A DNA stretch of 64,000 bases from Paludibacteraceae bacterium (GTDB taxonomy: Bacteria > Bacteroidota > Bacteroidia > Bacteroidales > Paludibacteraceae): positions 17,118 through 81,117 of the forward strand of contig JAFYSF010000056.1 of assembly GCA_017559505.1 (NCBI GenBank). The letters are read 5' to 3'. The notes beneath the pieces are model-generated. The model saw only the letters and a program-made list of their open reading frames with translations, was not told where the DNA came from and searched no databases. Positions 47,925 through 57,567 of the stretch are shown piece after piece. A program made the translations under genes and the position numbers. Each line of letters begins with the position of its first letter. Within the stretch, counting starts at the first letter, position 1.

Positions 47925-49121
47925 ATGAAAAAAGCACTTTTAGCCCTCATGCTCGGTTGTAGCATCGCTGTTTCGGCTCAAACAACAGAAACAAAAACTG
48001 AAGAAAACAAAGAAGGTTTTCAATTCACAACTATCAAAGAAGTACCTATTACTCCTATCAAAGACCAACACCGCTCTTCTACTTGCTGGAGCTTCTCATC
48101 TGTAGGTCTTCTCGAAGCAGAAGTACTTCGTCTCACAGGCAAAACTGTTGACCTTTCTGAAATGTTCATCGTTAGCCACACTATGCAAGAACGCGCTCGC
48201 CTCTTCGTTCGCCTCCACGGCAACGCAACTTTCGCTCCTGGTGGTGCATTCTCTGACGCTCTTTCTGTAATGAAAGACCACGGTCTCGTACCTCAAGACG
48301 CTATGCCTGGCATCATGTACGGCGAAGAACTCCCTGTTCACAACGAACTCGACGCTGTTGCTAAAGCCTACGTTCACGCTATCGCTAAAGGCAACCACAA
48401 AAAACTCACTCCAGTTTGGGCTGACGGTCTCCGTGGTATCTACGATGCATACCTCGGCAAATGCCCTACTCAAGTAACTGTCGATGGCAAAACTATGACT
48501 CCACAAGAGTATGCTAAATCGCTCAAACTCGATGCTGATAACTACGTATCTATCACATCTTTCACTCACCACCCATTCTACACTCAATTCGCTGTAGAAA
48601 TCGAAGACAACTGGCGTCACGCTCTTTCTTACAACGTTACAATCGACGAACTCCTCGAAGTTATGAACCACGCTATCAACAATGGCTACACTTTCGCTTG
48701 GGGATCTGACGTTTCTGAAACTGGCTTCACTCGCAATGGTATCGCTGTTATGCCTGACGAAGCTCACGGTGCCGAACTCACTGGCTCTGACATGGCTAAA
48801 TGGACTGGTATGACTTACCAAGACCAACGCGCTGAACTCACAGCTCGTCCTCTTCCTGAAGTCGAAGTAACTCAAGAACTCCGCCAAGAAGCTTTCGAAA
48901 ACTGGAAAACTACTGACGACCACGGTATGCTCGTTTACGGTAAAGCTAAAGACCAAAATGGCAAAGAATACTTCCTCGTTAAAAACTCTTGGGGCGACGA
49001 AGGCACTTACAAAGGCATTTGGTATGCTTCTGAAGCATTCATGAAATACAAAACTATCAACATCGTGCTTCACAAAGATGCTCTCCCTAAAGCTCTTGCT
49101 AAAAAACTTGGCATTAAATAA
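47925..49121 (+). CDS. Secreted C1-family peptidase (bleomycin hydrolase-like)
   Basis: 398 residues with a signal peptide (KKALLALMLGCSIAVSAQ). Catalytic residues fit papain-type C1B enzymes: Gln in KDQHRSSTCWSFSSVG with the nucleophile Cys, His in TDDHGMLVYGKA and Asn in VKNSWGDEG. Codons are biased to NNC in Phe, Leu, Ile and Asn and to GCT for Ala, unlike its neighbours, which suggests high expression. This bias also leaves a 353-codon antisense frame open. Export indicates an extracytoplasmic peptidase. Confidence 0.9.
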   Translation: MKKALLALMLGCSIAVSAQTTETKTEENKEGFQFTTIKEVPITPIKDQHRSSTCWSFSSVGLLEAEVLRLTGKTVDLSEMFIVSHTMQERARLFVRLHGNATFAPGGAFSDALSVMKDHGLVPQDAMPGIMYGEELPVHNELDAVAKAYVHAIAKGNHKKLTPVWADGLRGIYDAYLGKCPTQVTVDGKTMTPQEYAKSLKLDADNYVSITSFTHHPFYTQFAVEIEDNWRHALSYNVTIDELLEVMNHAINNGYTFAWGSDVSETGFTRNGIAVMPDEAHGAELTGSDMAKWTGMTYQDQRAELTARPLPEVEVTQELRQEAFENWKTTDDHGMLVYGKAKDQNGKEYFLVKNSWGDEGTYKGIWYASEAFMKYKTINIVLHKDALPKALAKKLGIK

Positions 49122-49130
49122 ACTTATAAA

Positions 49131-49171
49131 AAGAAGGCTGTGATACATGAGTATCACAGCCTTCTTTTTAT
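49131..49171. terminator. Bidirectional terminator (C1 peptidase / patatin)
   Basis: Stem AAAAAGAAGGCTGTGATAC / GTATCACAGCCTTCTTTTT with a short loop, between convergent genes. Confidence 0.9.
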
Positions 49172-49180
49172 ATAAATAAC

Positions 49181-50029
49181 TTAATCTTCCGACAGAAACT
49201 GTTTTATCCGAGGTAGCAACACTTTAGCATCACCTATACCCAAATCATACATCTCTTGCAAACGCTCTGGATCTGACTCTATTCTACCTAAATGCAACTC
49301 CTTCGATGGTTGTACCAACACAATTTCACCTCTTGCATCCAAATCATCTATCTCTTGCAATATATCATTATATGCCGAATAACGATTATTTATTGTCTCT
49401 ACCAAATTAGGATATTTCGAATAAAACAACTTTGCTGGCAACGAACTTGACTTCGATTTACGATAACCTTTCGGACGAGTCTCCACTACAATTATACGCT
49501 CATAACCATCTGCCTGACATTTTTTCAATGGAATACTATCCGACAATCCACCATCCAAATACAACTGCCCATCCAACTCCACCATCTGCGACACAAATGG
49601 CATTGCCGAAGCCGCTCGCAACACCTCCATCTGTCTCAAAACGCTCTTCACTTCAATATATTCAACCCCGCCACTATGCACATTTGTCACTGTTGCCACC
49701 ATCTTAACATCCGAATTCATATACGCCTCATCATCAAAAACATCGAGCGTAAAAGGCACTTCATAAAAGGCAAAATCCTTATTAATAACATTTCCCGAAG
49801 TCACTAATGAATAAATACCCATATAGCGTTTATCACGAGAGAAACGCTTATTATATCTAATCGCACGACCTCGTTGCCCTGAAATATAATTCACCCCAAA
49901 CAACACTCCTGCCGACGTAGCATAAATAGCATCCACCTTGATCCCTTCTTCCATCAACACATCAAGTACCGCTGCGGAATACATACCCCGCATCGCTCCA
50001 CCTTCTAAAACTAAAGCTGTCTTTTTCAT
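49181..50029 (-). CDS. Patatin-like phospholipase
   Basis: 282 residues. Oxyanion-hole motif LEGGAMRGMYSAAVL at the N-terminus, nucleophile elbow reading ATSAG instead of the usual GxSxG, and the catalytic dyad partner in LDGGLSDSIP near residue 155. No signal peptide or membrane helix. Serine and aspartate are both present, so lipase activity is expected; the first Gly exchange occurs in some relatives. Confidence 0.88.
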   Translation of the reverse strand: MKKTALVLEGGAMRGMYSAAVLDVLMEEGIKVDAIYATSAGVLFGVNYISGQRGRAIRYNKRFSRDKRYMGIYSLVTSGNVINKDFAFYEVPFTLDVFDDEAYMNSDVKMVATVTNVHSGGVEYIEVKSVLRQMEVLRAASAMPFVSQMVELDGQLYLDGGLSDSIPLKKCQADGYERIIVVETRPKGYRKSKSSSLPAKLFYSKYPNLVETINNRYSAYNDILQEIDDLDARGEIVLVQPSKELHLGRIESDPERLQEMYDLGIGDAKVLLPRIKQFLSED

Positions 50030-50044
50030 ATTCTTAATTTATAA

Positions 50045-50093
50045 TTACTCCCTATTCCCTGCTCCCTATCCCCTACTCCCTATCCCCTGCTCA
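50045..50093. repeat. C-rich heptanucleotide repeat, second locus
   Basis: Seven units such as ACTCCCT, ATTCCCT, GCTCCCT and ATCCCCT between mutS2 and the patatin gene; same type as 20117-20210. Confidence 0.8.
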
Positions 50094-52487
50094 TCACTTC
50101 ATTTCAACCACCGTAATCCCAGCTCCTCCAAATTGCACATGCTCATCTCTATACGACTTCACCATCGAAGCCTGATGCAAATAATCACGAATAGCCTGAC
50201 GCAAAGCACCAGTACCGGTGCCATGCAATATTCTCACTTGCGATGCCGACACCATCGATGCATCATCAATAAAATAAACTACCGCCTGCAATGCCTCATC
50301 TACTCGCATACCGCGCACATCAATCTCTTGTTTGAACGATAATTGACGATTACGAATATCTGCCGTAGCATTCGTCTCCCTACTTGCTGCCATACGTTGC
50401 TCGGCCTGCTTAACCTGTCCTTCCAACACTCTTTCAAGACGATTAAGTGCCACTGTCGATTTTATTTGCCCAAATGCCACAATAGCAGCCTTTCCTTGTA
50501 TTTCAAGCAATTTGCCTATTACATTCTGCCCCACTATCTGCACATGCTCTCCTACTTGAAGCGGTTTTTGTTGCTTCTTAGGTGCTGTTTGTTGAGCTCC
50601 TTTCTCCATCTTCTCACGCAACTTACCCACCTCTTCACGACTCTTTCTCGTCGCCTCCTTGTCTGCTTGTGTCTCTTTTATTATACGAATTGTCTTTTCT
50701 ATCTCTTTGTTTGCTTGCGACAATATCTCTGCTGCCTCTTGTTTGGCTTGGCGCAAAGTCTCTTTTTCCTTCACCCTCATTCCTTCTATCAACTGCTCAT
50801 AACGCTCTGTCAACTGCTGCAATCTCTTCTCTTTGTCCTTCACTTGCTGACGTTTATTCTCCCAATAACGCTTATCTCTAGCCACATCTTGCAGGTGTTT
50901 ATCGAAGTCCACTTGCTCCGAACCAACCATCTCTGATGCGGCTGCAATAACATCTTCAGGCAAACCAATTTTACGCGCTATCTCTATTGCAAACGACGAC
51001 CCTGCTGTACCTATCGACAACATAAACAAAGGACGCATCTGATTGCGGTCATACAACATCGCACCATTCACAATCCCCTCTGTTTGTGCTGCAAAGTGCT
51101 TAAGATTAGTGTAGTGTGTTGTTATCACTCCAAACACCTTGTTTTTGTTAAATCTATCCAACACTGCCTCTGCAATAGCTCCTCCCAGTTGCGGCTCCGT
51201 ACCTGTACCAAATTCATCTATCAACAACAACGACTTTCCATTACTGAATTTAATACAATTCTTCATATTCAACAAGTGAGAAGAGTATGTCGAAAGGTCA
51301 TTCTCGATACTTTGTTCATCACCGATATCAATAAATATCGACTTAAACAAACCAGCACGACTACGCTCATGCAATGGTATTGGCAAACCGCATTGCAACA
51401 TATATTGCAACAACCCTACTGTCTTAAGGCAAACCGATTTACCCCCTGCATTTGGTCCTGATATAAGCAAAATACGTTGTTTTTTCGTGAGCTTAATAGT
51501 CAATGACTCAATCTTACGACCTTGACGTGTAAGCGACATCTCAAGCAATGGGTGTCGTGCTTCATGCCAATCCACTTCACATTCCGACACTAAATATGGT
51601 TTAATTGCACGAATAGAAATAGAAAATTGCGCTTTTGCCTGCAAAGCATCTACCTCTGCAAGAAAATATATCGATTGTGCTATCGCTTCATAATATGGAC
51701 GAACCGAATCTGTAAATTCAACCAATATACGAATAATCTCACGACGCTCCTCATTCTCCAACTCACGCAAGCGATTGTTCACCTCCACTACAGCCGTAGG
51801 CTCAACAAAAGCGGTCTTGCCTGTAGCCGATTCATCATGAATAATACCCTGAATCTTACGCTTATTCATTGCCGAAACTGGTATTACCAAACGCCCATCA
51901 CGTATAGTAGGCGAAGCATCTTTCTCAACAATCCCCGATGCTTGTGCCTGACGTAAAATAGCATTCAACGTTTTCGATATCGAACTCTGAGCTGACAGTA
52001 TAGCGCGACGAATTTCCGCTAACTGAGGTGATGCAGTATCCTTCACCTCTCCATATTTATTTATAATACGCTCAATATCATGTTCAATATTAGGAAATAG
52101 TTCTACCGATTCTGAGAGTTTCAACAAAGCAGGGAAACGTTCTGCATCGCGCGTACGCAAATATGCAGTCACTGCCCTCAATGTTGTAATATTCAACCTT
52201 AAATCTACAACATCCTTCACGTCAAGAAAAGTACCATCGGCTTGTGTACGAGCAAATGCTGGACGCAAATCTGCCAATGAACCCAAAGGCAACCCTTCGC
52301 CCGTCTCGGTCAACAAAGTCATCATCTCCTCTATTTGAGTAAGCGACAATACTATCGCATCAAAATCCGACGAAAACTCCATTGCATCAATCAATTCAGA
52401 GCCTTGCTGACTAACACAACGCTCCTTAATCAATTGACGGATTTGGTCAAACGATATTTTATTTTCAAAGTTTTTTGGATAAAGCAT
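50094..52487 (-). CDS. mutS2: Endonuclease MutS2 / RqcU-type ATPase
   Basis: 797 residues. MutS core and ATPase domain with Walker A ISGPNAGGKSVCLK near residue 340 and the downstream LLLIDEFGTGTEP; long coiled coil around residues 520-620 (RQQVKDKEKRLQQLTERYEQ); C-terminal Smr nuclease domain with DVRGMRVDEAL and LHGTGTGALR. Family members suppress recombination and rescue collided ribosomes. Normal length. Confidence 0.95.
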   Translation of the reverse strand: MLYPKNFENKISFDQIRQLIKERCVSQQGSELIDAMEFSSDFDAIVLSLTQIEEMMTLLTETGEGLPLGSLADLRPAFARTQADGTFLDVKDVVDLRLNITTLRAVTAYLRTRDAERFPALLKLSESVELFPNIEHDIERIINKYGEVKDTASPQLAEIRRAILSAQSSISKTLNAILRQAQASGIVEKDASPTIRDGRLVIPVSAMNKRKIQGIIHDESATGKTAFVEPTAVVEVNNRLRELENEERREIIRILVEFTDSVRPYYEAIAQSIYFLAEVDALQAKAQFSISIRAIKPYLVSECEVDWHEARHPLLEMSLTRQGRKIESLTIKLTKKQRILLISGPNAGGKSVCLKTVGLLQYMLQCGLPIPLHERSRAGLFKSIFIDIGDEQSIENDLSTYSSHLLNMKNCIKFSNGKSLLLIDEFGTGTEPQLGGAIAEAVLDRFNKNKVFGVITTHYTNLKHFAAQTEGIVNGAMLYDRNQMRPLFMLSIGTAGSSFAIEIARKIGLPEDVIAAASEMVGSEQVDFDKHLQDVARDKRYWENKRQQVKDKEKRLQQLTERYEQLIEGMRVKEKETLRQAKQEAAEILSQANKEIEKTIRIIKETQADKEATRKSREEVGKLREKMEKGAQQTAPKKQQKPLQVGEHVQIVGQNVIGKLLEIQGKAAIVAFGQIKSTVALNRLERVLEGQVKQAEQRMAASRETNATADIRNRQLSFKQEIDVRGMRVDEALQAVVYFIDDASMVSASQVRILHGTGTGALRQAIRDYLHQASMVKSYRDEHVQFGGAGITVVEMK

Positions 52488-52492
52488 TTATT

Positions 52493-52530
52493 GAATGTTT
52501 AGTGCTTAGTGTTGAGTGTTAAGAATTAGG
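52493..52530. repeat. Degenerate heptanucleotide repeat upstream of mutS2
   Basis: Units TGTTTAG, TGCTTAG, TGTTGAG, TGTTAAG in the mutS2-asnS spacer. Confidence 0.6.
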
Positions 52531-52531
52531 T

Positions 52532-52571
52532 CTAATAAAAAAGACGAGATGAACTCGTCTTTTTTTATTAG
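52532..52571 (-). terminator. Terminator of asnS
   Basis: Near-perfect palindrome with stem AAAAAAGACGAG / CTCGTCTTTTTT directly around the asnS stop codon. Confidence 0.88.
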
Positions 52572-53971
52572 AACTCGCAATTATTTGGAGTACGTGGGAA
52601 AGGTATCACATCACGAATGTTTTGCATACCTGTAACGAACAATAAAAGACGTTCGAAACCAAGACCAAAACCTGAGTGAGGTGCTGTACCAAAACGACGA
52701 GTATCAAGATACCACCATATATCTTTATCAGGCACACCCATTTCAGCTGCACGTGTACGAAGTTTTTCATAATCCTCTTCACGTTGTGAACCACCGATAA
52801 TCTCACCAATTTTAGGGAATAATACGTCCATAGCACGCACAGTTTTACCATCCTCGTTTTGTTTCATATAGAACGATTTAATCTCTTTTGGATAGTCTGT
52901 CAAAATAACTGGACGTTTAAAGTGTTCTTCAACCAAATAACGTTCATGTTCCGATTGAAGGTCTGTACCCCAATCAACTGGGAATTCAAATTTATGACCA
53001 TTAGCCACAGCTGCTTTCAATATTTCAATACCTTCAGTATAAGTCAATCGTTTGAAATCGTTAGCAAGCACAAAGTTCAAACGCTCAATAAGGTCATGAT
53101 CATACATTTTTGCAAGGAAATCGATATCATCTTTACAATTATCGAGAGCCCAACGGATACAATATTGAATGAAGTCTTGAGCCAATTGCATATTATCTTC
53201 TATTTCGAAGAATGCCACCTCTGGTTCAATCATCCAGAACTCTGCCAAGTGACGAGGTGTATTCGAGTTTTCAGCACGGAAAGTTGGACCAAATGTATAA
53301 ATTTTACCCAATGCCATAGCAGCCAACTCACCTTCCAATTGTCCTGACACAGTCAACGAAGCTTGTTTGCCAAAGAAATCATCTGAATAATCAATCTTAC
53401 CATCTTCGTTGGTTTTGAGATTATAAAGGTTTTTAGTTGTCACTTGGAACATTTGTCCTGCACCTTCACAGTCCGAAGCTGTAATAAGTGGAGTATGGAA
53501 ATAGAAATAGCCACGTTCGTGAAAGAATGTGTGAATAGCCATAGCCATGTGGTGACGGATACGGAACACAGCACCAAACGTATTAGTACGAGGACGAAGG
53601 TGTGCTACTTCACGAAGGAATTCAAGCGTATGTCCCTTCTTTTGCAATGGATAAGTATTATCTGCTGTACCATAAATTTCAATTTCCTCTGCTTGAACTT
53701 CAACAGATTGACCTTGACCCATAGATTCAACAAGAATACCATTTACCGAGATACAAGCACCTGTTGTAATTGGTTTAAGATACTCTTCGCCAAATTTAGC
53801 AATATCAGCTACAATTTGAATATTATTGATAGAAGAACCATCGTTGAGAGCGATGAAGCTAACGTTTTTATTACCACGGCGAGTACGCACCCAACCCTTA
53901 ATATTCACTTTTGCACCATAATCTGTACGTTTAAGTGCATCAACAATAACTGTTCTTTGAATTTTTTCCAT
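52568..53971 (-). CDS. asnS: Asparaginyl-tRNA synthetase
   Basis: Charges tRNA-Asn with asparagine. 467 residues: N-terminal OB-fold ([20 protein letters not shown]), class II motif 2 in [17 protein letters not shown], and motif 3 in [12 protein letters not shown], ending [16 protein letters not shown]. This ending distinguishes AsnRS from AspRS. The hairpin downstream overlaps the stop. Confidence 0.97.
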   Translation of the reverse strand: MEKIQRTVIVDALKRTDYGAKVNIKGWVRTRRGNKNVSFIALNDGSSINNIQIVADIAKFGEEYLKPITTGACISVNGILVESMGQGQSVEVQAEEIEIYGTADNTYPLQKKGHTLEFLREVAHLRPRTNTFGAVFRIRHHMAMAIHTFFHERGYFYFHTPLITASDCEGAGQMFQVTTKNLYNLKTNEDGKIDYSDDFFGKQASLTVSGQLEGELAAMALGKIYTFGPTFRAENSNTPRHLAEFWMIEPEVAFFEIEDNMQLAQDFIQYCIRWALDNCKDDIDFLAKMYDHDLIERLNFVLANDFKRLTYTEGIEILKAAVANGHKFEFPVDWGTDLQSEHERYLVEEHFKRPVILTDYPKEIKSFYMKQNEDGKTVRAMDVLFPKIGEIIGGSQREEDYEKLRTRAAEMGVPDKDIWWYLDTRRFGTAPHSGFGLGFERLLLFVTGMQNIRDVIPFPRTPNNCEF

Positions 53972-53992
53972 AAAAACTTATTTCTTTCAAGC

Positions 53993-54026
53993 AAAAAAGC
54001 ACCGACCTGAAGTAAGTGCTTTTTTG
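53993..54026 (-). terminator. Terminator of the GldJ/GldK-like gene
   Basis: AAAAAAGCAC / GTGCTTTTTT stem between the lipoprotein stop and asnS. Confidence 0.8.
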
Positions 54027-54059
54027 GTTATACATAGTTTTACTTATAAATTAGTCGCA

Positions 54060-55634
54060 TTAAAATTCTTTACCACCAACAATACTCATCACGCAACGGA
54101 AACCAATATCATTGCGACAAGCTTTTTCTTCGAGCCAACGACGTTGAGTTGGGTTCAACCAAACTGCACGGTCATTCCAACCGCCACCTTTATATACGCG
54201 AGCTGTATTAGAAATAGCGTTTGCTTTTTCGATTGGAGTCATATCTTTATATATCGACTCAATCTTAGCAGAATCACCTTCAAGAGCAGATTGAATATCA
54301 CCATCTTTGAAGTCGCGATAGTCGCCACCTGTTTTTGTGATACCACGTTCTGCAATCAACACTGTGCGCATAGAATCACGCATAGTTGGATCGAGGTAAG
54401 TAAAGTGTTTGTTAAGAATTTCTTCAGCATACAAAGAGTCTGATTCAAATTCATTACCACGATAAGAGTTGATCTCTTCAACGATACCTGAATTTGCACG
54501 ATATACGTCTTTCACCCATTCATTTACGTTACCTGCCATATCATACAAACCATAACTATTAGGAACGCCAAAATAACCAACAGGCAATGTTAATGTTCCA
54601 TTACTTTGAATACCAACAGGATCCCCTCTTCCTCTTAAAAAATTCGCTCTAAACAAACCCTCTTCTTTTTTATCATCCACAACCCTTAAACTAGAGCCAT
54701 TCCAAGGATAAACATTTGTTTGTTCATAAATACCCTCTTCTGTTTCCAAACCCATCGCAGCATATTCCCATTCTGCTTCTGTTGGGAGACGACATTCTGA
54801 GTCATACAATACACCACCAAGAAGAGCATTCATTTTTTTCAAATTGATAGAATCACCTTCGAGCAAATCATAAGCTTTGAAATTTGACTTAAAACGAATA
54901 ACATCACCTTCTTCGTTTGCAAATTCTTCAATATTTTCTTCATTATTAATGAAAGCAATATAATCACGAGCATCTTTTGTTGTAAACACAAAATACTTAG
55001 AATCATTTGGTCTTTCTCTTAATTTCAAATTAACGATATCAAGAGGCACATAAGGAATGAAACCAGTATTAATAAGTTGCAATTCATTCAAACGGTCAGT
55101 ACGCCATTTGCAATATTCTGTAGCTTGCACCCACGAAACACCAACCACAGGATAGTTGTTGTATGCAGGGCTTACATAATATTCGCGCACGTATGGCTCG
55201 TTATACGCCAACTCTTTACGCCAAACTGTTTCATCTGGCAAAGCACGAACTGCCACATCAGGTCTGTGTTTATAAACCTTTTGCAACCAAGTTACATACT
55301 CACGCCAATCTATATTAGTTACCTCATATTGGTCCATATAGAATGCCGAGGCAGCAACACGTTTTTTCGCATTATTTCTAACAACTGAAAGCATATCGCT
55401 ATTTTGTCCACGAACAGTAGTTGCTACATCAATATAAACCATTCCGTTAGGAAGTTTACGTTGAAAATCTGTTTGAACATCAAAAAAGCCTCGCTTTGAA
55501 TCATTGTAAGTCCAACCTGTTGTATTAGAAGTGTTACCTTGACTGAACCTTGGTTTCCCGTTAGAATTACAGCCAGAAACCACGAGTAGCACTAACAAGC
55601 TACTCAATACCAATAATTTATTAAATGACTTCAT
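54060..55634 (-). CDS. SUMF1/FGE-domain lipoprotein, GldJ/GldK (PorK)-like
   Basis: 524 residues with a lipoprotein signal (LLVLLVVSGC). The FGE-sulfatase-like fold is shown by FYMDQYEVTNIDWREYV, YPVVGVSWVQATEYCKWR, CRLPTEAEWEYAAMG, YDMAGNVNEWVKDV and the end RNDIGFRCVMS. The catalytic cysteines of formylglycine-generating enzyme are not conserved. Such lipoproteins belong to the type IX secretion/gliding machinery; the TTGWTYND segment favours GldJ. It is alone here, without gldL-M-N. A T9SS substrate (57568) is in the same window. Confidence 0.82.
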   Translation of the reverse strand: MKSFNKLLVLSSLLVLLVVSGCNSNGKPRFSQGNTSNTTGWTYNDSKRGFFDVQTDFQRKLPNGMVYIDVATTVRGQNSDMLSVVRNNAKKRVAASAFYMDQYEVTNIDWREYVTWLQKVYKHRPDVAVRALPDETVWRKELAYNEPYVREYYVSPAYNNYPVVGVSWVQATEYCKWRTDRLNELQLINTGFIPYVPLDIVNLKLRERPNDSKYFVFTTKDARDYIAFINNEENIEEFANEEGDVIRFKSNFKAYDLLEGDSINLKKMNALLGGVLYDSECRLPTEAEWEYAAMGLETEEGIYEQTNVYPWNGSSLRVVDDKKEEGLFRANFLRGRGDPVGIQSNGTLTLPVGYFGVPNSYGLYDMAGNVNEWVKDVYRANSGIVEEINSYRGNEFESDSLYAEEILNKHFTYLDPTMRDSMRTVLIAERGITKTGGDYRDFKDGDIQSALEGDSAKIESIYKDMTPIEKANAISNTARVYKGGGWNDRAVWLNPTQRRWLEEKACRNDIGFRCVMSIVGGKEF

Positions 55635-55699
55635 ATCTATTATTTATATTTTTTTTACAATACAACACTATATCCCATAGGGAATATAGAAATCGACCG

Positions 55700-55707
55700 C
55701 AAATTTA
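55700..55707 (-). promoter_or_regulatory. -7 element of the GldJ/GldK-like gene
   Basis: TAAATTTG on the minus strand, about 65 bp before the start codon; a CTATATTCCC/GGGATATAG hairpin lies in the leader. Confidence 0.55.
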
Positions 55708-55792
55708 CCAATAATTTATGACATAACAAGTATTTTTTACAAGTTTTTTTACTTTTTACAATAAAAAATTATTTCAGGTCAGTTTTTTTGAC

Positions 55793-55800
55793 TAAATTTG
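55793..55800 (+). promoter_or_regulatory. -7 element of folP
   Basis: TAAATTTG, 25 bp before the ATG at 55825. It contains the TTG that opens the longer frame, which argues for the internal ATG as start. Confidence 0.65.
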
Positions 55801-55824
55801 CAGTCAAAAATAACACATTCCTAT

Positions 55825-56721
55825 ATGATTAACGCAAATTACAACAAACTTATTGCCCTCAACGAAAAAATAATTGACACATCCCATCCTATTGTGATGG
55901 CAATAATCAATATAACGCCCGATTCTTTTTTCGAAAATAGCAGATCCAACTCCGAAGAATCAATATTAAAATCAGCTCAATATGCCATCGACAACGGAGC
56001 TTCGATATTAGACATAGGTGGCTACTCTACCCGCCCTGGTGCCGATGCAGTAACCGAAGAGGAAGAGATCGAGCGCATATCGTTTGCTCTGAACACCATA
56101 CGCTCCCGTTTCCCCAACATACCTATTTCAATAGACACCTTCCGTGGCAATGTTGCTCGCGTAGCAGTAAAAGAGTTTGGCGTCAGCATGATAAATGACG
56201 TATCCGGTTTCGAATGGGACGAAAATATGCTCGATGCGATTATCGAATTGCAAGTGCCCTACATATTGATGCACTCAAAAGGCAATCCACAAACCATGCA
56301 ATCGCTCACCCGCTACGATGATTTCCTATCTGACATACTCCAATATTTTGCGAAGAAAATCGCAATTCTCCGAGAAAAAGGCTTCAACAAAGAAATCATC
56401 ATCGACCCCGGCTTTGGTTTTGCCAAAACGGTCGAACAAAATTACACCCTCCTTCGCGAATTAGATCTTTTCGAATGTTTTAGATCGCCCATCTTGGTTG
56501 GTGTATCACGCAAGTCAATGATATACAAACCACTCAATATCGATCCAACCGAAGCTCTGAATGGCACATCCGTATTAAACACCCTTGCCATCGAGCGAGG
56601 AGCCAACATCCTCCGTGTTCACGATGTCAAAGAGGCTTCCGAAGCAATCAGATTATATAACTTATTAGGCATAAAAAACAATGAAAATCACATTAGTACA
56701 ACAAGAAATTATGTGGGGTGA
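55825..56721 (+). CDS. folP: Dihydropteroate synthase
   Basis: Condenses p-aminobenzoate with the pterin diphosphate in folate synthesis. The start at 55825 (MINANYNKLIAL) gives 298 residues; the frame's upstream TTG lies within the promoter. Conserved motifs: MAIINITPDSFFENSR, DIGGYSTRPGA, SIDTFRG, MINDVSGF, DPGFGFAKT and VGVSRKSMI. The last 41 bp overlap the following nitrilase gene. Confidence 0.95.
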   Translation: MINANYNKLIALNEKIIDTSHPIVMAIINITPDSFFENSRSNSEESILKSAQYAIDNGASILDIGGYSTRPGADAVTEEEEIERISFALNTIRSRFPNIPISIDTFRGNVARVAVKEFGVSMINDVSGFEWDENMLDAIIELQVPYILMHSKGNPQTMQSLTRYDDFLSDILQYFAKKIAILREKGFNKEIIIDPGFGFAKTVEQNYTLLRELDLFECFRSPILVGVSRKSMIYKPLNIDPTEALNGTSVLNTLAIERGANILRVHDVKEASEAIRLYNLLGIKNNENHISTTRNYVG

Positions 56722-57454
56722 CAAAACTGCCAACCTCACCACCTTTGAAAATATAGTAAAAACTCTCTACGGACAAACCGACGTAGTCGTATTCCCTGAG
56801 ATGTTTTCTACTGGATTCAGTGTTGACAAGCCCGAATTGGCCGAAGGCACCGATGGCGAAGCCATTCAAGCCATCAAACGCTGGGCTCGCGAGGGCAATT
56901 TTGCCATTGCCAGCAGCTTTATGGCATCCGAAAATGGCAAATCCTACAACCGTGGCTTCTTCTGCCAACCCGACGGCACAATCCAATTTGCCGACAAACG
57001 CCACCTATTCATTGGCGACGAACAAAAACATTTCACTCCGGGCGACAAACACTTAGATGTTGAATTTCGTGGCGTAAAATTCCGCGTACTCATCTGTTTC
57101 GACCTCCGTTTCCCTGTGTGGAGTCGCAATTTCTCAGGCAACGAATACGACGTACTCATCTATACCGCCAACTGGCCGAAGGACCGCATCGAAGCATGGG
57201 ATGCCCTCACCGTGGCTCGCGCTATGGAAAACCAATCGTATGTATGTGCCGTGAATGCCATAGGCACCGACTCGTATAGCGTGCAACACAATGGCCACTC
57301 CGTGATGCTCGACCCTCGCGGAAAATGTATTGCCTCATTCGAAGAATGGGAGGCAGGCACTCGTACAGTAGAAATTGACATGGCTTATTTAGATAAGGTG
57401 AGAAATCGTTTGCCATTTTGGAAGTCAGCAGACCAGTTTAGAGTTGAGTGTTAA
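56681..57454 (+). CDS. Nitrilase-superfamily amidase (YafV/omega-amidase-like)
   Basis: 257 residues. Catalytic triad: Glu in VVFPEMFSTGF, Lys in FADKRHLFIGDE, Cys in VLICFDLRFPVW. The MFSTGF and omega-amidase-type context suggest hydrolysis of omega-amides such as ketoglutaramate; specificity is inferred. Translationally overlapped with folP. The last codons (FRVEC) are encoded by the beginning of a heptanucleotide repeat. Confidence 0.9.
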   Translation: MKITLVQQEIMWGDKTANLTTFENIVKTLYGQTDVVVFPEMFSTGFSVDKPELAEGTDGEAIQAIKRWAREGNFAIASSFMASENGKSYNRGFFCQPDGTIQFADKRHLFIGDEQKHFTPGDKHLDVEFRGVKFRVLICFDLRFPVWSRNFSGNEYDVLIYTANWPKDRIEAWDALTVARAMENQSYVCAVNAIGTDSYSVQHNGHSVMLDPRGKCIASFEEWEAGTRTVEIDMAYLDKVRNRLPFWKSADQFRVEC

Positions 57455-57489
57455 GTGTTAAGTGTTAAGTGTTAAGTGTTGAGTGTTAT
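57440..57489. repeat. Heptanucleotide repeat (TGTTAAG)
   Basis: Units AGTTGAG, four TGTTAAG, TGTTGAG; it overlaps the 3' end and stop codon of the nitrilase gene. Confidence 0.85.
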
Positions 57490-57512
57490 TTTAACTTAAA
57501 GACCTTATAAAA

Positions 57513-57551
57513 AGACAAACGAGATACATTGACTGATGTATCTCGTTTGCT
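57513..57551. terminator. Bidirectional terminator (nitrilase / LRR protein)
   Basis: Stem CAAACGAGATACAT / ATGTATCTCGTTTG with 6-nt loop between convergent genes. Confidence 0.88.
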
Positions 57552-57567
57552 TTTTATAACATTGAGT

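Noticed and set aside
48096..49157. 353-codon minus-strand ORF over the C1 peptidase gene
   Set aside because: It is antisense to a clear peptidase, has no domain or codon pattern of its own, and results from the strict codon bias of the plus-strand gene.
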